A DNA stretch of 64,000 nucleotides from Coffea arabica (taxonomy: Eukaryota; Streptophyta; Magnoliopsida; Gentianales; Rubiaceae): positions 2,458,501 to 2,522,500 of the forward strand of contig NC_092323.1 in NCBI RefSeq assembly GCF_036785885.1, read 5' to 3'. Position numbers and translations under genes: made by a program. Every line of letters begins with the position of its first letter. The stretch's first letter is position 1. The notes below the pieces were generated by a model that searched no databases, was not told where the DNA came from, and was given only the letters and a program-made list of their open reading frames with translations. Of this stretch, positions 37,668 to 52,412 are shown piece by piece.

Positions 37668-39784
37668 CACCGACAGCAATGGGGATCTTCGCCCTGCCCA
37701 GGCCTTAGCGGGCGCTTAGAAATGAATGTTCAGTGTTGGTTTAGGGTTTAAAGTATTTTGCTAGAGAAGAAGGACGCCCAGGGTTTAAGAAGTTTGGATT
37801 TGGTACTTCGCGGAGTATGGACTCCAGAGAGATTAGCGCTGCGTAAGGTGCCATTCGCAATATGTGACCGTTCGATCCAAACCATTTGGTAACGTTTAGT
37901 TTGGGAGTTTACAAAGGAAGGGAAAAGAAAAGAAAAGATAACTTAGGAAAGAAAGGAAAAGAAGGGAAAAGATGCACAGTTCAATGAAAGAAAATAAAAG
38001 AAACATATTTCTCTTGAGTAAATCTTTCCTACACTGACGGTGTATACACTATCATCGTTAGATTCATGACATGTGTGCAAAAGTTGAATTTCAAATTCAA
38101 ATTATGCATAATTGTCAATCATCCAACCAACGCTGATAGTGTATACACTGTCAGTGTAGGAAAGATTAATCCATTTCTTCTCTTATTCGAGAGTTGCAGA
38201 AATATGAAAAGAAAGGATCTTATGAAAATATAACTTTACGTATTTGCCCTTTCAATTTTTAAACCAAAATTCAGAGATTTGTTTTCTTGTTCCAATAACA
38301 GAATATTTTGGCAAGATAATTTTCTAAAACAATTGCATATACATTCCTACAAGGTGAATAGTAATAAGTTGAGTTTCCAAATGATGCAAGACAAATTTAT
38401 GATAAATCAAGAATGATAAACTTTTTTTGTGTCTCTATATGCATGCCTTTATGGGATCAGCATTGTTATCTAAATAAGCCAAATCAAACAAAAAAAAGAT
38501 TAAAAAAAAGGGGGAAACTAGAGCTGACATAGATACACAGTTTCCATGCAATGCCTATTTTTAGTTCTTTCATATCTCATCATATGCCTAATTCTTCGTG
38601 TCTAGATATAAGGGACATAATAAATACATTTCCTACAATTCTCTATAGAAGATTGAACAAAAAATATACATTTTGTTATTGGACTGTGGGTGAATAACAA
38701 AAGCCAAGTGAACTCCTTTATATTTTGTTACTAGTTGAAAGTATATGACTGAAAATATCTCTATATCGATGCCTTCACAAATCAGCTTTAGGACACATTC
38801 GAAAGAATAAATTTTTGTATCAGTTTTTAAATTACAAAATTATCATATTAAGAATATCTTTTGGTGCCCATGAAGTTTCCGTACTTTTTTTTCCCAAATT
38901 TGGGTGGAAGATTTTTCGCCAATTAAAGGGGCTTTTATCCGTTCATTTCATTTATTTTCCATTCTTGGTATAACTCCCAAAATGATAAGACTTTGTTTCA
39001 ATATACTTTCTTTTCTACGCTGTTTTGTCTATATCCAAATGAAGCCTAAGGCCACTGCCAAGAATCAGTCCAATTTACATAACATTACAGGAGTTGTCAT
39101 CGAGAGGACTGAGTTAATTAAACCGCTGGCACGCACTTTTTAATCTATTTGCTGCAATTTCAATAAAGTCCTCTCATCTTTTCTGACTTCAACCCTTTTT
39201 ATTCCTTCTCCTCATTGTTCACTCCACAAAATCATGTAATAGGGTTTTTGACAATATATATATATATATTAACAAAAGAAAAGTGTCCTTTATAAAAAGA
39301 AGAAAAGGTGAGCAAGTGTCCTCTAATACTTAAATATAGCTTTTAGTTTGAAAATTTAAGGATTGAAATCCACTTTAACGTGCAATTACACACTTTCAAG
39401 AAAAACATTAGCTCCAATAATCACCTAAAAAATATTAAGGCCTTCTATTTTTTTTTCCACAAAAAAATGTGAATGTATGTAAAAAAAAAAAAGAAAAAAA
39501 GAGCAGAGTAATTTAATACATGAAAAAGTTTACAACTCAGGGGGAGGTAAGATGACTTAATTGAATATCCACGGGAGAAAGGTGATAATTATTATGTATC
39601 CTTGAGGGTAGGAAATGTTACTAACAACAAAATGAACGGAACCGATGATTCTCAATTGCCGCCGTCTTCCCTACTTGAGAAGCTGCAGAAGATTAGTGGA
39701 AGCAGGACACCGCAGCACCACCAAGAACTCGAACGCTGAAAGCTAAAAACTCTTAGACGTCACCGCACATCATAACTCTCTGTA
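37668..39784. promoter_or_regulatory. Divergent promoter region between PNP2 and ICDH
   Basis: About 2.1 kb separates the two start codons. It must hold both promoters and 5' leaders. The DNA is AT-rich apart from the PNP2-proximal 200 bases. It contains the 145-bp MITE at 38022-38166. I see no other gene; small open frames such as 38904-39143 lack gene features. Confidence 0.55.
38019..38169. mobile_element. 145-bp hairpin MITE flanked by TAA
   Basis: The element at 38022-38166 begins ATCTTTCCTACACTGAC and ends with the reverse complement GTCAGTGTAGGAAAGAT. The inverted arms run for about 34 bases with few mismatches. TAA stands on both sides (38019-38021 and 38167-38169), which fits the 3-bp target duplication of PIF/Harbinger (Tourist-like) MITEs. 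There is no coding capacity. It lies within the PNP2/ICDH divergent promoter region. Confidence 0.8.
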
Positions 39785-42700
39785 ATGCTTGCAATTAAAC
39801 CCAGACTTTTTTATCACAGAGCCATGTCAGCTGCCGCCGCAATCTCTTCATCATCGCTATCATCATCGTCGTCGTCTCTATGCGGCAAAACCCATCATAC
39901 CTTACCCCTTACTAGTGCTACCCATCCAAAGCTCTTTAATCAACAACTATTCCTCAACAACCGTCTTTCTTTGCCCGCCACCCTTCCTTCTGTTTCCCTC
40001 CGCTGCTTCGCCTCTACCTCCACCCCAACTGCCACCATGGATAAAATCAAAGTTCAAAACCCAATTGTCGAAATGGATGGTAAATTTTCCCAATTTAAAA
40101 GAGTTGTTTCGTTCATCAAAAAAAAAATTTTTTTTTTTTAATTCACTCTTTGATTCAATGCTTTTAGGTGATGAAATGGCTAGGGTCATCTGGAAAATGA
40201 TAAAAGACAAGGTCTGCCTGCACATTCACTTTTCTTTTGTCTTAATTCGAGACGTTTTTCATGGCTTTCTTTTTCTAAAATCATCGGGGTTGAACTCCTA
40301 TGTTGCAGTTAATATTTCCCTACCTGGAATTGGATATTAAGTATTTTGATTTAGGGATACTCAATCGTGATGCTACTGATGATAGAGTCACTGTAGAAAG
40401 TGCCGAAGCTACTCTTAAGTAAGTTTTGCAGCATTTCAATCTACTACTTTGAGCCCAAACAGATACATTTGCTCATTTTCTGTATATCTATATTAAGCCA
40501 CCTCCTAGTATCTGGGTTGCAATCGTTTTCTTGAACTCTTGAGTTCATACTCGCTCCATTACCATGGTTCATAGTAATAACCAAGTAAATTGCAGGTACA
40601 ATGTTGCCGTAAAATGTGCTACTATTACTCCAGGTCAGTGGCACTTTCTCCTCATATATCTCGGTTATATCTTGCACTATATCTGTTGACCTGTAAGAAG
40701 GACTGAAGAAAAAGAATGTCCTGCTTCTGAGAGCAACCTGTAACAAAAATCTGAAGATGTGCTGACTTGATGCATGGGATGCATTGTGATGCTAATATAC
40801 TTATCCCTTTATGCCCTGGCTGCTTTTCTGATGAATGGCCGGTGGAATTGTTAATCCTACTAAGAGAGCTTCCCTGCTATGCGAATTTGTATTGACTGGA
40901 TTCCATGATCTTTCATGCCTAGTGAACCACTGTCAAATAATGCGGTTTATCATTTCTTACTTGAAAGAAACAGTCTTTATGGCCTTCTCCAGGTTTAATT
41001 ATTTGGTACGACCATATTATGCTTCGCAACAGCAAAAATTAAATAATTGATAACAGAATATACATAAAACCGTAGCTCTGCACATGAATTGCTGAGTAAA
41101 CAATGTAGAATTCCTTGAGCATGGTCTTACACGGGATACTGTAGTGTAGTACTAAGTTACATGTTGGCTTTTGCAAATGATGGATTCTTCTGGTGATCCT
41201 GGGATCTATCCTTCAATTTCTGTTCACCGACAGAAGTAGGATTAAACATGGTTATTTGATAATTGAGTTACAAGGAACGTTTCTTTCCCTTGCAATATCC
41301 TCTTTCAGCAAAATCCCTGCAGCACAGGTTGACTTGCTGTTATTTCTACAGATGAAACCAGAGTCAAGGAATTTGGGCTGAAATCTATGTGGAAGAGCCC
41401 CAATGGCACAATCAGGAATATATTGAATGGTAACAATTAGGTTCTTTGTGCTTTAAGTATTGTGTATTCTGTGGATTATATACTGGTGATACACGTTGGC
41501 CAGGGAAGTTCTAATGTTTTACCCTGCTTCAAGAACATCATTTTCTTGAAAGTGAATCTAATCAACTTGATATTTTCTTGTCATTCATTTTGGAATAAAT
41601 TTAATAATCTTGGTTGCTAATCAGACTTTTGGCAGGTACTGTTTTCCGTGAGCCTATTATTTGCCAGAACATTCCAAGAATTGTTCCTGGTAAGTTTTTA
41701 TATATATATATATTGCAAGTTTACAAGTGTAAGGCACAGCAACTGTGGCAAAGATTAATTACTTCCATCTTGATTCTGATTGAAACGAATCATCTGCAGG
41801 TTGGAAGAAACCCATTTGCATTGGTAGGCATGCCTTTGGCGATCAATATCGTGCTACTGATACACTCATTACAGGACCTGGAAGGCTGAAAATGGTTTTT
41901 GGTAAGTCAGCTTTATTTTTAAAACGTGTTAGAAAAGCTGTAAATTGAAAGACTTCGTGGTTTTTGGATAGTTCTCCTTCTAAAGTCTGTTAATTCTGTC
42001 AGAGCCTGAAAGTGGGGAAGCCCCAGTGGAATTGGATGTCTATGAATTCAAAGGTCCTGGGGTTGCACTTGCCATGTATAACATTGACCAGGTTTGTCTC
42101 TTTAGTTCTCCTGGAAAAGGGGTTATAGTATCCTGTCTAACTAACGGTTCTGTGAAATTTGCTAGTCTATTCGAGCATTTGCTGAATCCTCAATGTCATT
42201 GGCGTTTTCAAAGAAATGGCCCCTTTACCTAAGCACCAAAAATACAATTCTGAAGAAATATGACGGCAGGTGGTCTTTTGCTACTCACTTACCTCATTTG
42301 AGGTCCTTCACTTTATTTTTTGTACTAGAACAAACCCTGTTTTTAATGCTAAATTAACCTCTCCAGGTTTAAGGACATATTTGAGGAGGTATATCAGGAG
42401 AAGTGGAAGCACAAGTTTGAGGAACATTCTATATGGTTAGCTGATATTGTCATGTTCTTCATTATATCCTCCTTTTTGTTCATCTCATGGCTTTTGAATT
42501 AATTACTCAACTAGGTATGAGCATCGCTTGATAGATGACATGGTGGCTTATGCAATAAAGAGTGATGGAGGCTATGTTTGGGCATGCAAAAACTATGATG
42601 GAGATGTCCAGAGTGATTTACTTGCTCAAGGTGATTTATCTGTCATTAATTTTTCATTTGATGGATGCAATACAACTATGTCCCATATATATTTGGAAAG

Positions 42701-44571
42701 TTTGTGATGATGTGCTTATACAGTGCTTTTAACCAAAAAGAAACTTGTAACGGCCCGCTGACTAGATATGCCTTTTTTTTTTAAGTACTGTCATTCGAGC
42801 CATTTTCTGTTTCCGTTTGGTGATGGATTTTTTGGATTGTTTATTAGTTGTGATTAATAGCTCACTCAGGCAAAGGACATGATCATTTCTCAAAGGAATC
42901 AATGTTTTATGTACCATTTGGAAACTTTTGGTTTCCCTTCCCTCCCCACTGTCCACTTGGTCAAAAAGAATAAAGTAGAAGTAGACTTGGAAGTGGCTGC
43001 TTTAGGGTTTTTTTTTTTTTTTTTTTTTGGGTAAGGAATTTTCATTGTCATTACTAAACTTCAACCGTAACAATTACAGAAACTGTTGAATAATAGATTA
43101 TAACTTTTGAAAGTAGAAATCAGATACTTCATTTGACTTCCCTTGATATCCTATTTGCTTTCTGCAGGATTTGGTTCTCTAGGCCTCATGACGTCTGTAT
43201 TGGTATGATATAGTTATATGGTGCTCATGCCTCGGAGCTAATTATAATGCTGGTCTCAAAACTTAGTTCTTATCTAATCATGTGCTTTGCAGTTATCCTC
43301 TGATGGCAAGACATTGGAAGCTGAAGCAGCTCATGGGACCGTAACCCGTCATTTTCGACTGTACCAGAAGGGTCAGGATACCAGCACAAATAGCATTGCT
43401 TCCATTTTTGCCTGGACTAGAGGCCTGGAACATCGGTTAGTTGTGGTGCCCTTTTTTGGCGGTGCTATGTATTTATTGGGACTGATATGCCTACTTTTAG
43501 ATCTTTGATCTAATGTGCTAGTTATTTGTCAACTGGCAATACTATATAGAGTTGCAGCTTTTGTTTGAGTTCTCAGATTTGTACACACCAACTTTAGGAT
43601 TCTTGATCTTTCTCCCATTTTGTTGCTTTTCAAGACAGCACCGCGTCTGTTTAAAGGATCCCTTCTTTTGAATCAAGGACTTCCAAGTTATTTTTGACTA
43701 ATGGAGATGTCTTATGCATGTACTAGCATTGGTGAATCATATGTGAACACGGTGTATTTCCAACATACTAGTTTGTTGCTCTCTGAATCTGATGTTTCTG
43801 TATTCTCTTACTTCTTTTTCAGTCCAAATCATCATTTAACAGGAATTATTGTGTAAAATAACATACTATGCATTTTGTGTGCTACTATGCATTATTTGTT
43901 TGCCATATTCGTTACAAATTTTAGTGCTGTCTAATATTTAGATCCGTAAATTATCAGTCCTTTACATTCTGATGCATGCCAGAATATGTTATCAGGGCCA
44001 AACTCGATGAGAACAAGAAGTTGTTGGATTTTGTCCACAACCTAGAGGCTGCATGTATTGGAACTGTTGAGTCTGGGAAAATGACAAAGGATCTTGCCAT
44101 ATTGATTCATGGACCCAAGTAAGTGGTGTTTTTTTTTTTTTGCCCCCCTTCTTTATTTATTTACTTATTTTGAGTGCGTGGGTATGTGGGGAATGGATGG
44201 GCGGGCTTGGTTTGGGTGATACTTAGGAATTATTTGGAGGCCTAACATCTAAAGGTATGCATGATAAGCATCGTTGATCATTTTGGGTTACCTTGAATTT
44301 CTTGTTCACGAAGTCAGTGTACTACCCTAAATGAGCATAGAAGTTCTCCTTGAATTTCTTCCCCTTGCACAAGCGAATGATAAAGTTGATCTTCTGTTTT
44401 AGGATTAATCGGTTAGCACCGTGGAAGAAGGGTTGTTTTATTGTTCATAATTTCTGGAGGTTAATGTGTATGTGCAGGGTATCAAGGGAGTTTTACTTGG
44501 ACACTGAAGAGTTCATCGGGGCTGTAGCAACACATCTTCAAAAGAAACTCCAAGCACCTGCATCTGTCTGA
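39785..44571 (+). CDS. ICDH: NADP-dependent isocitrate dehydrogenase, plastid/mitochondrial
   Basis: Oxidatively decarboxylates isocitrate to 2-oxoglutarate and makes NADPH. Fifteen frame-consistent exons give about 497 aa: 39785-40079, 40168-40211, 40309-40418, 40596-40633, 41352-41429, 41636-41689, 41800-41901, 42003-42091, 42166-42269, 42367-42435, 42515-42630, 43168-43202, 43293-43435, 43996-44118, 44478-44571. The first 80 or so residues are rich in Ser, Ala and basic residues with few acids, a typical organelle-targeting leader; the mature part starts near [16 protein letters not shown]. Family motifs: [19 protein letters not shown] (substrate binding), [36 protein letters not shown] (metal-binding Asp region), and [10 protein letters not shown] with [13 protein letters not shown] (cofactor). 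A second in-frame ATG at 39824 could give a shorter leader. All key regions are present. Confidence 0.94.
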
Positions 44572-45972
44572 GAGATCTGCAGCTATTCTATGGAGTTGGA
44601 ATTGGGAAAATTTTCTGGTTCAGGTTGACGGGGCTACTTGTTTTGACCCCAATAGACTAGAGGCGTCACTTCATGGTGCGTTGAGCTCACTATGGATTGA
44701 ACCGAGGGAGCATGACAAACACAAGTGTATGCTGACGTTTAACAGAAGAAAAGTGCCGTTGAAGACGGAAGACGGGGTTGCGACATTTCATGACAAAAAA
44801 AAAATGAAATCTGAAACAGACCAATTGGTTTTTCAGAGTACTTTCTTGTCCGCTGCTCATCTTATTCGAAATTTTCATGATGTTCCTAAAAGTGCTTCCC
44901 TGTCATAGCTACTGCTACTTAATAATCGTGGAGATGAATGAGATTTTGATGCAATTATTGTATTTTTACTAACTCGTTACGGCAATTGTGTCTAGCATCT
45001 TCATTTCAAAGATGTGTAGTAGCTCTGGATAGATGTGGTTGAGACAGCACACCGGGAGGGAGCGTGCATGAAATGAATTCGTGGAATGAATGAACATATT
45101 CAGGTCATTTGGAATTTTGGATAGTGGAGTGCTTCTTAATGGCTAATGCCCTTTATCTTTTTACGGTTAGATGTTGACGAAGGATCCCACTCCTAGCAAA
45201 ATATTTCTCTCGCCTTCATATCTTACGCACAACCGTTCCTTTCCGGGCGGTTGCTCCTGGAGTTGACCGACGTCTTCGTTTTTAGACCACGCATTACTAA
45301 CTGAACGGGGAATTGAATTTGTTACCGACGACGTGTCAATTGTTACAATTTTCCAATTGGATGTTATTTAACTTTACAAGAATCGGACAATTCCGTGGTC
45401 GTTGGAACTTGGAAGGAGGTGTCGGGTAGCCCCCCAAGCCTGCAACTGCTATCTTTGACTTGGTTTTCTCCCCTTTTTTTTTTGCTTAAACTTTTTTGTT
45501 TTTTGGGAGTGCTGTTAGTTTGGGTAAAGAAGTTGATCGGTAATCTTCCTCTGCCGACCTGTCAATTCACAAAGTCAAAAGTAAGGACATCACGGAAATC
45601 GTTAGGATTGATTTTATAAAAAATAGTACATAAGATATAATTTTATATGTATACAGTGTAATTTACTTTCAATAAACTATAATTATAAAATAAAATTTTA
45701 TAGGCTCTCTACATAGTATAAAAAATGATATATAAAATATAATTTAAATATTTTATATATATATATTTGTCAAATCTTAGCCATGATGTAATTGAGCATG
45801 GAAGTGGCCTGTTTTATCAAAAATAAAAAAAAAGAAAAGAAAAAGGAAGTGGGCCTGTGTCACTTGGGCCAAGTAAAAAGAGATATTCTGGCATCTACAC
45901 AAAAAAAAAAAAGTAAAGCCCAACTCTTTGACGCGTCTCAGACACGCCTTCCTCGCCTATAATTTATTTGTG
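44572..45972. other. ICDH 3'UTR and intergenic DNA
   Basis: About 300-400 bases of likely 3'UTR after the ICDH stop, then AT-rich intergenic sequence. The frames at 44681-44908 and 45395-45619 show no recognisable domain. No transposon ends seen. Confidence 0.4.
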
Positions 45973-45983
45973 TATATAAATAG
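45973..45983 (+). promoter_or_regulatory. TATA box of the glutaredoxin gene
   Basis: TATATAAATAG is a near-ideal plant TATA box, 101 bases before the glutaredoxin ATG (46084). A start about 30 bases downstream would give a leader of roughly 70 bases. Confidence 0.65.
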
Positions 45984-46083
45984 GTACAGTTTCAACCGGG
46001 GACAGGAAGAGGTCAATTGGCGTGGATTTTGCATTCGCTAGTTTTCTCGGGGCTCTGTCAATCAAGAGAAGAAGAAGAAAGAT

Positions 46084-47501
<1,418 letters not shown>

Positions 47502-48060
47502 AAGACCTTCAAGCATACGTTGGATGAATTATGCATGTTTCTGAAGCCATTATATAAATAAAGCAATGTTTGTTAGTGTTTCGTTTCATTTTTCTGTTTG
47601 AGAATAAATTATGAATAGAAGCTTCGCTGGATTCCTGTACTATATTATTATTGTGGAAGTCAACAAAATAAACTAGTCTGACCATCTTTTGCTGAAGAAC
47701 GTCTCAGTCTGGCTCAAATTCTCCAAAGTCAGAACTCGTCTCCATCACTCGCAGTTAATCAAAATTATCAAATTCGCCAAGGACACCAATTTAGCTTGAA
47801 CTTGAGCTTGTACTTAACCAAATTCACAAGAATACCAATTGTAAAAGTTTTAGTGGTGTAACATGGTCAGCAGATGCATCTTTATGAGCTCTGGACCTTT
47901 TTCTAATAAGCTCTATTGCATAAGCTCTACCAGGCACCTGTGTTGCGCAGGGAAGCCGTCAGATATCCACTTCTCTTCTTCAAGCTCAGGAATGGTAGCA
48001 TTTTACTGCTATGACCGTGAGAGTCGTAGACAATTGCACATGAAAAGCACAATTTGACTT
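47502..48060. other. 3' ends of glutaredoxin (+) and PAT (-), converging
   Basis: The two genes converge here, so this stretch should hold both 3'UTRs. AATAAA-like words occur on the + strand soon after the glutaredoxin stop (near 47557-47562). I see no further gene. Confidence 0.45.
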
Positions 48061-51000
48061 TCAGCATGCCTAATAGGCAACAAAACTGTTTGGTTCTTTG
48101 AAATTCTACAGCAATTGAGATAGGAAAAAAAACATGGAAGCAGAAATTAGAGGAAAAAAGAGCGTTTAGAATCTGAGATGCAAAAATCATTAGACAACTC
48201 ACGGTTGACAAGTTAATCCAGCAGTTGAGAGTACATAGTGCTTCCCCTGAATGATGTTTTTTGCGGGCTAAAGCTACGCCATCGCCAAAGTTACTAACGT
48301 GTCCACTGACCAATAATGCCGCTGCTGCATTCAGGACCTGAATTATCCACCCGGGAACCTAAGTTATGGACTTGAACATTGTCTGATGAAGTTGGTTAAA
48401 AGATAGGACTAGATGTCTCTCTCTAAGTTATTAGGTGATTGGTTTTGTTCCAAACACCGGGACATCACAAAAATGAGGAGCAAAACATTGTAAAAAATGC
48501 AGATAGGGGAAAGGGAGATTTACGAATGCATCTGCAACAGGGCCCGCTTCACCAGATAGCACTCGCCTCAGTACAGTAGCATTATACTGGGGGCTTCCCC
48601 CTCGTAGATTTTCCACCGTGCAGCGAGGTATACCAAATTCCACTGCATGATAGATTATCCCAAGGAATTGGTTACTGATTTTCAAGAATACCAAATTCAG
48701 AATCTATTGCAAAAAAGATACTTCCACTTGTCTGGTCATGGACTCACAAGCAACTTTCTGGATTCCCGGTTACGGTGTCTATAGTCAGACCAAGATATGA
48801 AGTGGTTATGGGGTCTGGTTCCTGGTTTGGCACGTCCCAGTTAGTTTAGGTTGAGGAGAAAATGAACCAGTCAAACTTCAGGAAAAAAGAGCACAGGACG
48901 GGTCCGAGTCTGTGTGCACCGGATTCACCTGCTTTTGACGAGGTTTAAATTGTTCTTGCTTCTAGTTTTAAGCATTATCAAGAACTGGCATTTAGCTGGC
49001 TAGTTAAGTTTTGGGTATAGTACATTATTAAGAACCCATCTGTGTATATAGATACGTAAATGTATGAGGCAATGTGGTAATTCCGTGCTTGGCTTTGGAT
49101 TTCTATTAGGACAGATACAAGTCGAGGCCTAGAGTCGAATTCGAAATTAAGATCGATCATCTATGCATGTCAGTTATGGTCAAATATCATGGCTAGTTTG
49201 TGACCAGCAAGGTAATAAGCTACTCTTCAACAGAACACCATTTCAAAAGAAACCAGGCAGCAGTTTGGCATTGCCAAGCCACAACATTGGCATCAGTTAG
49301 ATTGACTGAAGCATCAACCATGTTAAATGTAAAAGCCTTGAATAAAGCAACCTACATTTAGTTAAAACTTAAAACACGCGAGGGACTTTAAGGTTCTTAC
49401 ATGGATCAAAAGAGAACTTCTCGATCTTTTCATGTGTAACATCATACATCAGTCCAGGTCCTGTCAATATAACTAAATCCATGATGAGAAAGACTTGCGA
49501 CAACTAAAGAAAGCATACAAGCATTACATGAAGCACACAAATTCAAAGGCGTCAGTGACCTGAAACTGTTTTTGCTGCATTCAATTTCACGCGACGAGGT
49601 AAACTTACCTAGTGGACTCATTTCATCCAAGCCTTCAGAGTGAACAACTAGTGCTCTTTTGAGGCCATATCTTTGCAGGGCATTGGCCATCTTTTTAACC
49701 TATTGAAGTGGAAGAGAGTAATTATCGACGCTGAAAAGCTGATTTACTTGAGTAGGATTCTTCCCTCTATAGACAGTAAAGTTAAGAGACCACCCCAAAA
49801 AGGAAAGAGAAAAAGAAAGGAATAGATCAAATATCAATGGGCTTTCACAGAAGTATGACTTATGTTTAATCTGCTGAATATTACTAAAATTGGGTGCGCG
49901 TCTTAGAGAACTGAGACTGGAAACTTTCCAACATTTTGAGTCCTGTTTATTATCTCAGAATTACGAGAACTTAGCTCCAGAAATTACAAATGGATTGAGG
50001 TCTTATAAGTCTTATGAACTTTGCCACTCAATAGTATAACTGATTTACTTATATAATGTATATACCAAGTCAGCCAACTCCTGAAATTTCCGACTGAAAG
50101 CATCAAACGCTTGACAAAAAGGGCAATGAAAATGTTACTAAGGAATGCAGTATTTGATAAAAACCCTCTAAAGAAAGCGTGAACTAATCAGTTTGTGATT
50201 TCTGCAGTTATTGACCATATTTTCAGACTTATCGGTCAATTGGTACAACCACTTATTACTAGTTTGAATATCGCAGTTAAGGCATAATAAGAAACCAGTA
50301 AGTAAATTATTTCTAGCATAAACTACAGGACACAAACTTTGAGCCTACCATATCTTCCTTGTACACTCCCACCACAGCAAAAGGTAGTTGTGCTGGATTC
50401 AACAATGGACCGAGGGTATTAAATACAGTCTTCACTTTGAGCTTTTTCCTCACAGGTGCAACAATCTTCATTGCTGGATGATAGTTAGGAGACATCATGA
50501 AACCAATGCCAACTTCTTCCACGCATTTTTTCACCCCCTAATTCCAAGAACACGATTTAACTGATATGCTCCTAGACAAGTCATTTTTCTTTTCCAAAGT
50601 TAAGCAGAATGTGGATCTCGGATTATTGAAAAATGCAGACAACCGTCACCAGTGCGTTGGAGGTGTATAAGCAAACAAAGCACGTTCAGGCAATAGAATA
50701 AGAGAAGAAATGTATCAGTCTGAAATAACTGGTGAGTAATGTTATAAGACTCGTATTTGACTGCAAAACTGTCACTTTTCATGAAACCCAGATATAGAAT
50801 TATGAAATTCATGAATGTAAAGATCTCATATGGAAAAAACTAAACTTAATTTCTCAATCAAGAAACTGTAGAATAAGACTTCTTATCAAGAATTTCTCAA
50901 TCAAATTCACGTTGGAAAAAAAAGTTTAAATTAAGATTTAAGGGCATAAAAAAGTTGAATCGCGGGGCTTGTAGTTAAAGTTTCACGACCACAACAATGT

Positions 51001-52412
51001 GATAAAGTAGAATTTTGTTGAATGCAAGAGATGCTGTCCAATCGAGTTTCAACGCAATCACTGGGGGAGCAAATGATGATGTTTTGATTGACAACATAAG
51101 GTCCAACTTGATTAATTAGTCTAAATGATGTATTAGAAAGAAAGAAATTTTAGCTTAGTCGTGGATAATCCTTTCAGGATAGGGATACTCAATAACTTAA
51201 AACTGTACATCCTCAATATAAGTCCGAATTGGAAATTAGAGCAGCAGCATGACATATCATCACCTAACAAATCATAAAGAGATAACCAAATCGAGTAATT
51301 CTATTTTATTAGCCAAATGACAACAAACCGACATTTTTGAGTTTACTATTTTCGCATGGCTCAAAGCCAAGGAACAAATGCAGTACGATGTGCTAACCTC
51401 AGGTCCCAAGTCAATGGCCACACCTAAGGCTTCCAAAACATCAGCACTTCCACAAGCAGAAGAACTTGATCGATTACCTTGCTGGAAAGGAGCGCATAAT
51501 TTCTTTACGAAGTAGTAATACACAATGCAAATTATCATCCATGCTTACTTGGACAACCAATGGTATGTGGTATATTAACAATTATTCACCTTAGCAACTT
51601 TAGCACCACAAGCAGCAGCAAGAATCGCGGCCCCGGTTGAAATATTTACCGTGTTAGCCCCATCACCTCCTGTTCCAACTATGTCCACTGAATTCTCTAA
51701 ACTCTCCACTTTTTTGCAGCATTTGATCATAGCTCTTGCAAATCCTGCAATCTACATGTAGATAATTTTAAACCCATTAGCAAAACTGGATCAAAGGATT
51801 CTTCTCCTAATTAGTACTTAAACAGGCAGACAGAACAAAAGTATGTATGAGCCAAGATATGGATTTGGTAAGATTCCCGAGGTCAACTAAACGTGATGTT
51901 ACTTCTTCGAAGGTTTCGCCTTTGGCTCTTAAGAGGACAAGAAAAGCACTGATCAAAGCATCACTGCCATTATTCAGCAACAAGTTAAGTGAAGCCTCAG
52001 CCTCCTCTTCAGTCAGGTCTTTGCGAGCCAACAATCGCTCAATTAACTACATTTACAGCAAAAACAAGCAAATCAAAATTCCTTTCCCCAAGTCTGCCTT
52101 CACTAATTCGTGGAATCAAAGTCAACTAGTAGTGAATTAGTAATGTTGTGATTAATTACAAAAAAAAAAAAAAAAAGAAGCCGGTTGTAGATATACCTCC
52201 TCGGAGGATGAAATGGGCCGTTGTAGTTCAAGTGGGGAGCCAGAGCAGCACGGCAAGTGAAGGGAGAACCGCACAGAGTTTGATTTCCGCGGGAACAAAA
52301 TTCGTGCACCCTTCGGTGGATGAAAGGAAAATTTACGAATCCCAGATTTTTCCGACAATTGCTTCTTGTTGCAGGAGAGAGAAGGAGATCTAAACACAAT
52401 CATGACGTCCAT
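48061..52412 (-). CDS. PAT1: Anthranilate phosphoribosyltransferase, chloroplast
   Basis: Second committed step of tryptophan synthesis: joins anthranilate to PRPP to give N-phosphoribosylanthranilate, in the plastid. Ten exons on the minus strand: 52412-52197, 52046-51903, 51751-51590, 51481-51398, 50537-50349, 49699-49609, 49460-49401, 48642-48524, 48337-48203 and, less surely, 48069-48061, giving about 402 aa. Exon 1 is a Ser/Arg/Lys-rich transit peptide. Family motifs follow: [25 protein letters not shown] in the helical domain, [14 protein letters not shown] (PRPP loop), [21 protein letters not shown] across exons 3-4, [38 protein letters not shown], and [12 protein letters not shown]. 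The C-terminus is uncertain: exon 9 ends at a good GTGAGT donor after WINLST, and the last exon would add only Ala-Cys and the stop. Confidence 0.9.

Noticed and set aside
43006-43028. Poly-T run in ICDH intron as a SINE tail
   Set aside because: No box A/B, no SINE 3' word and no flanking duplication; probably a simple homopolymer run.
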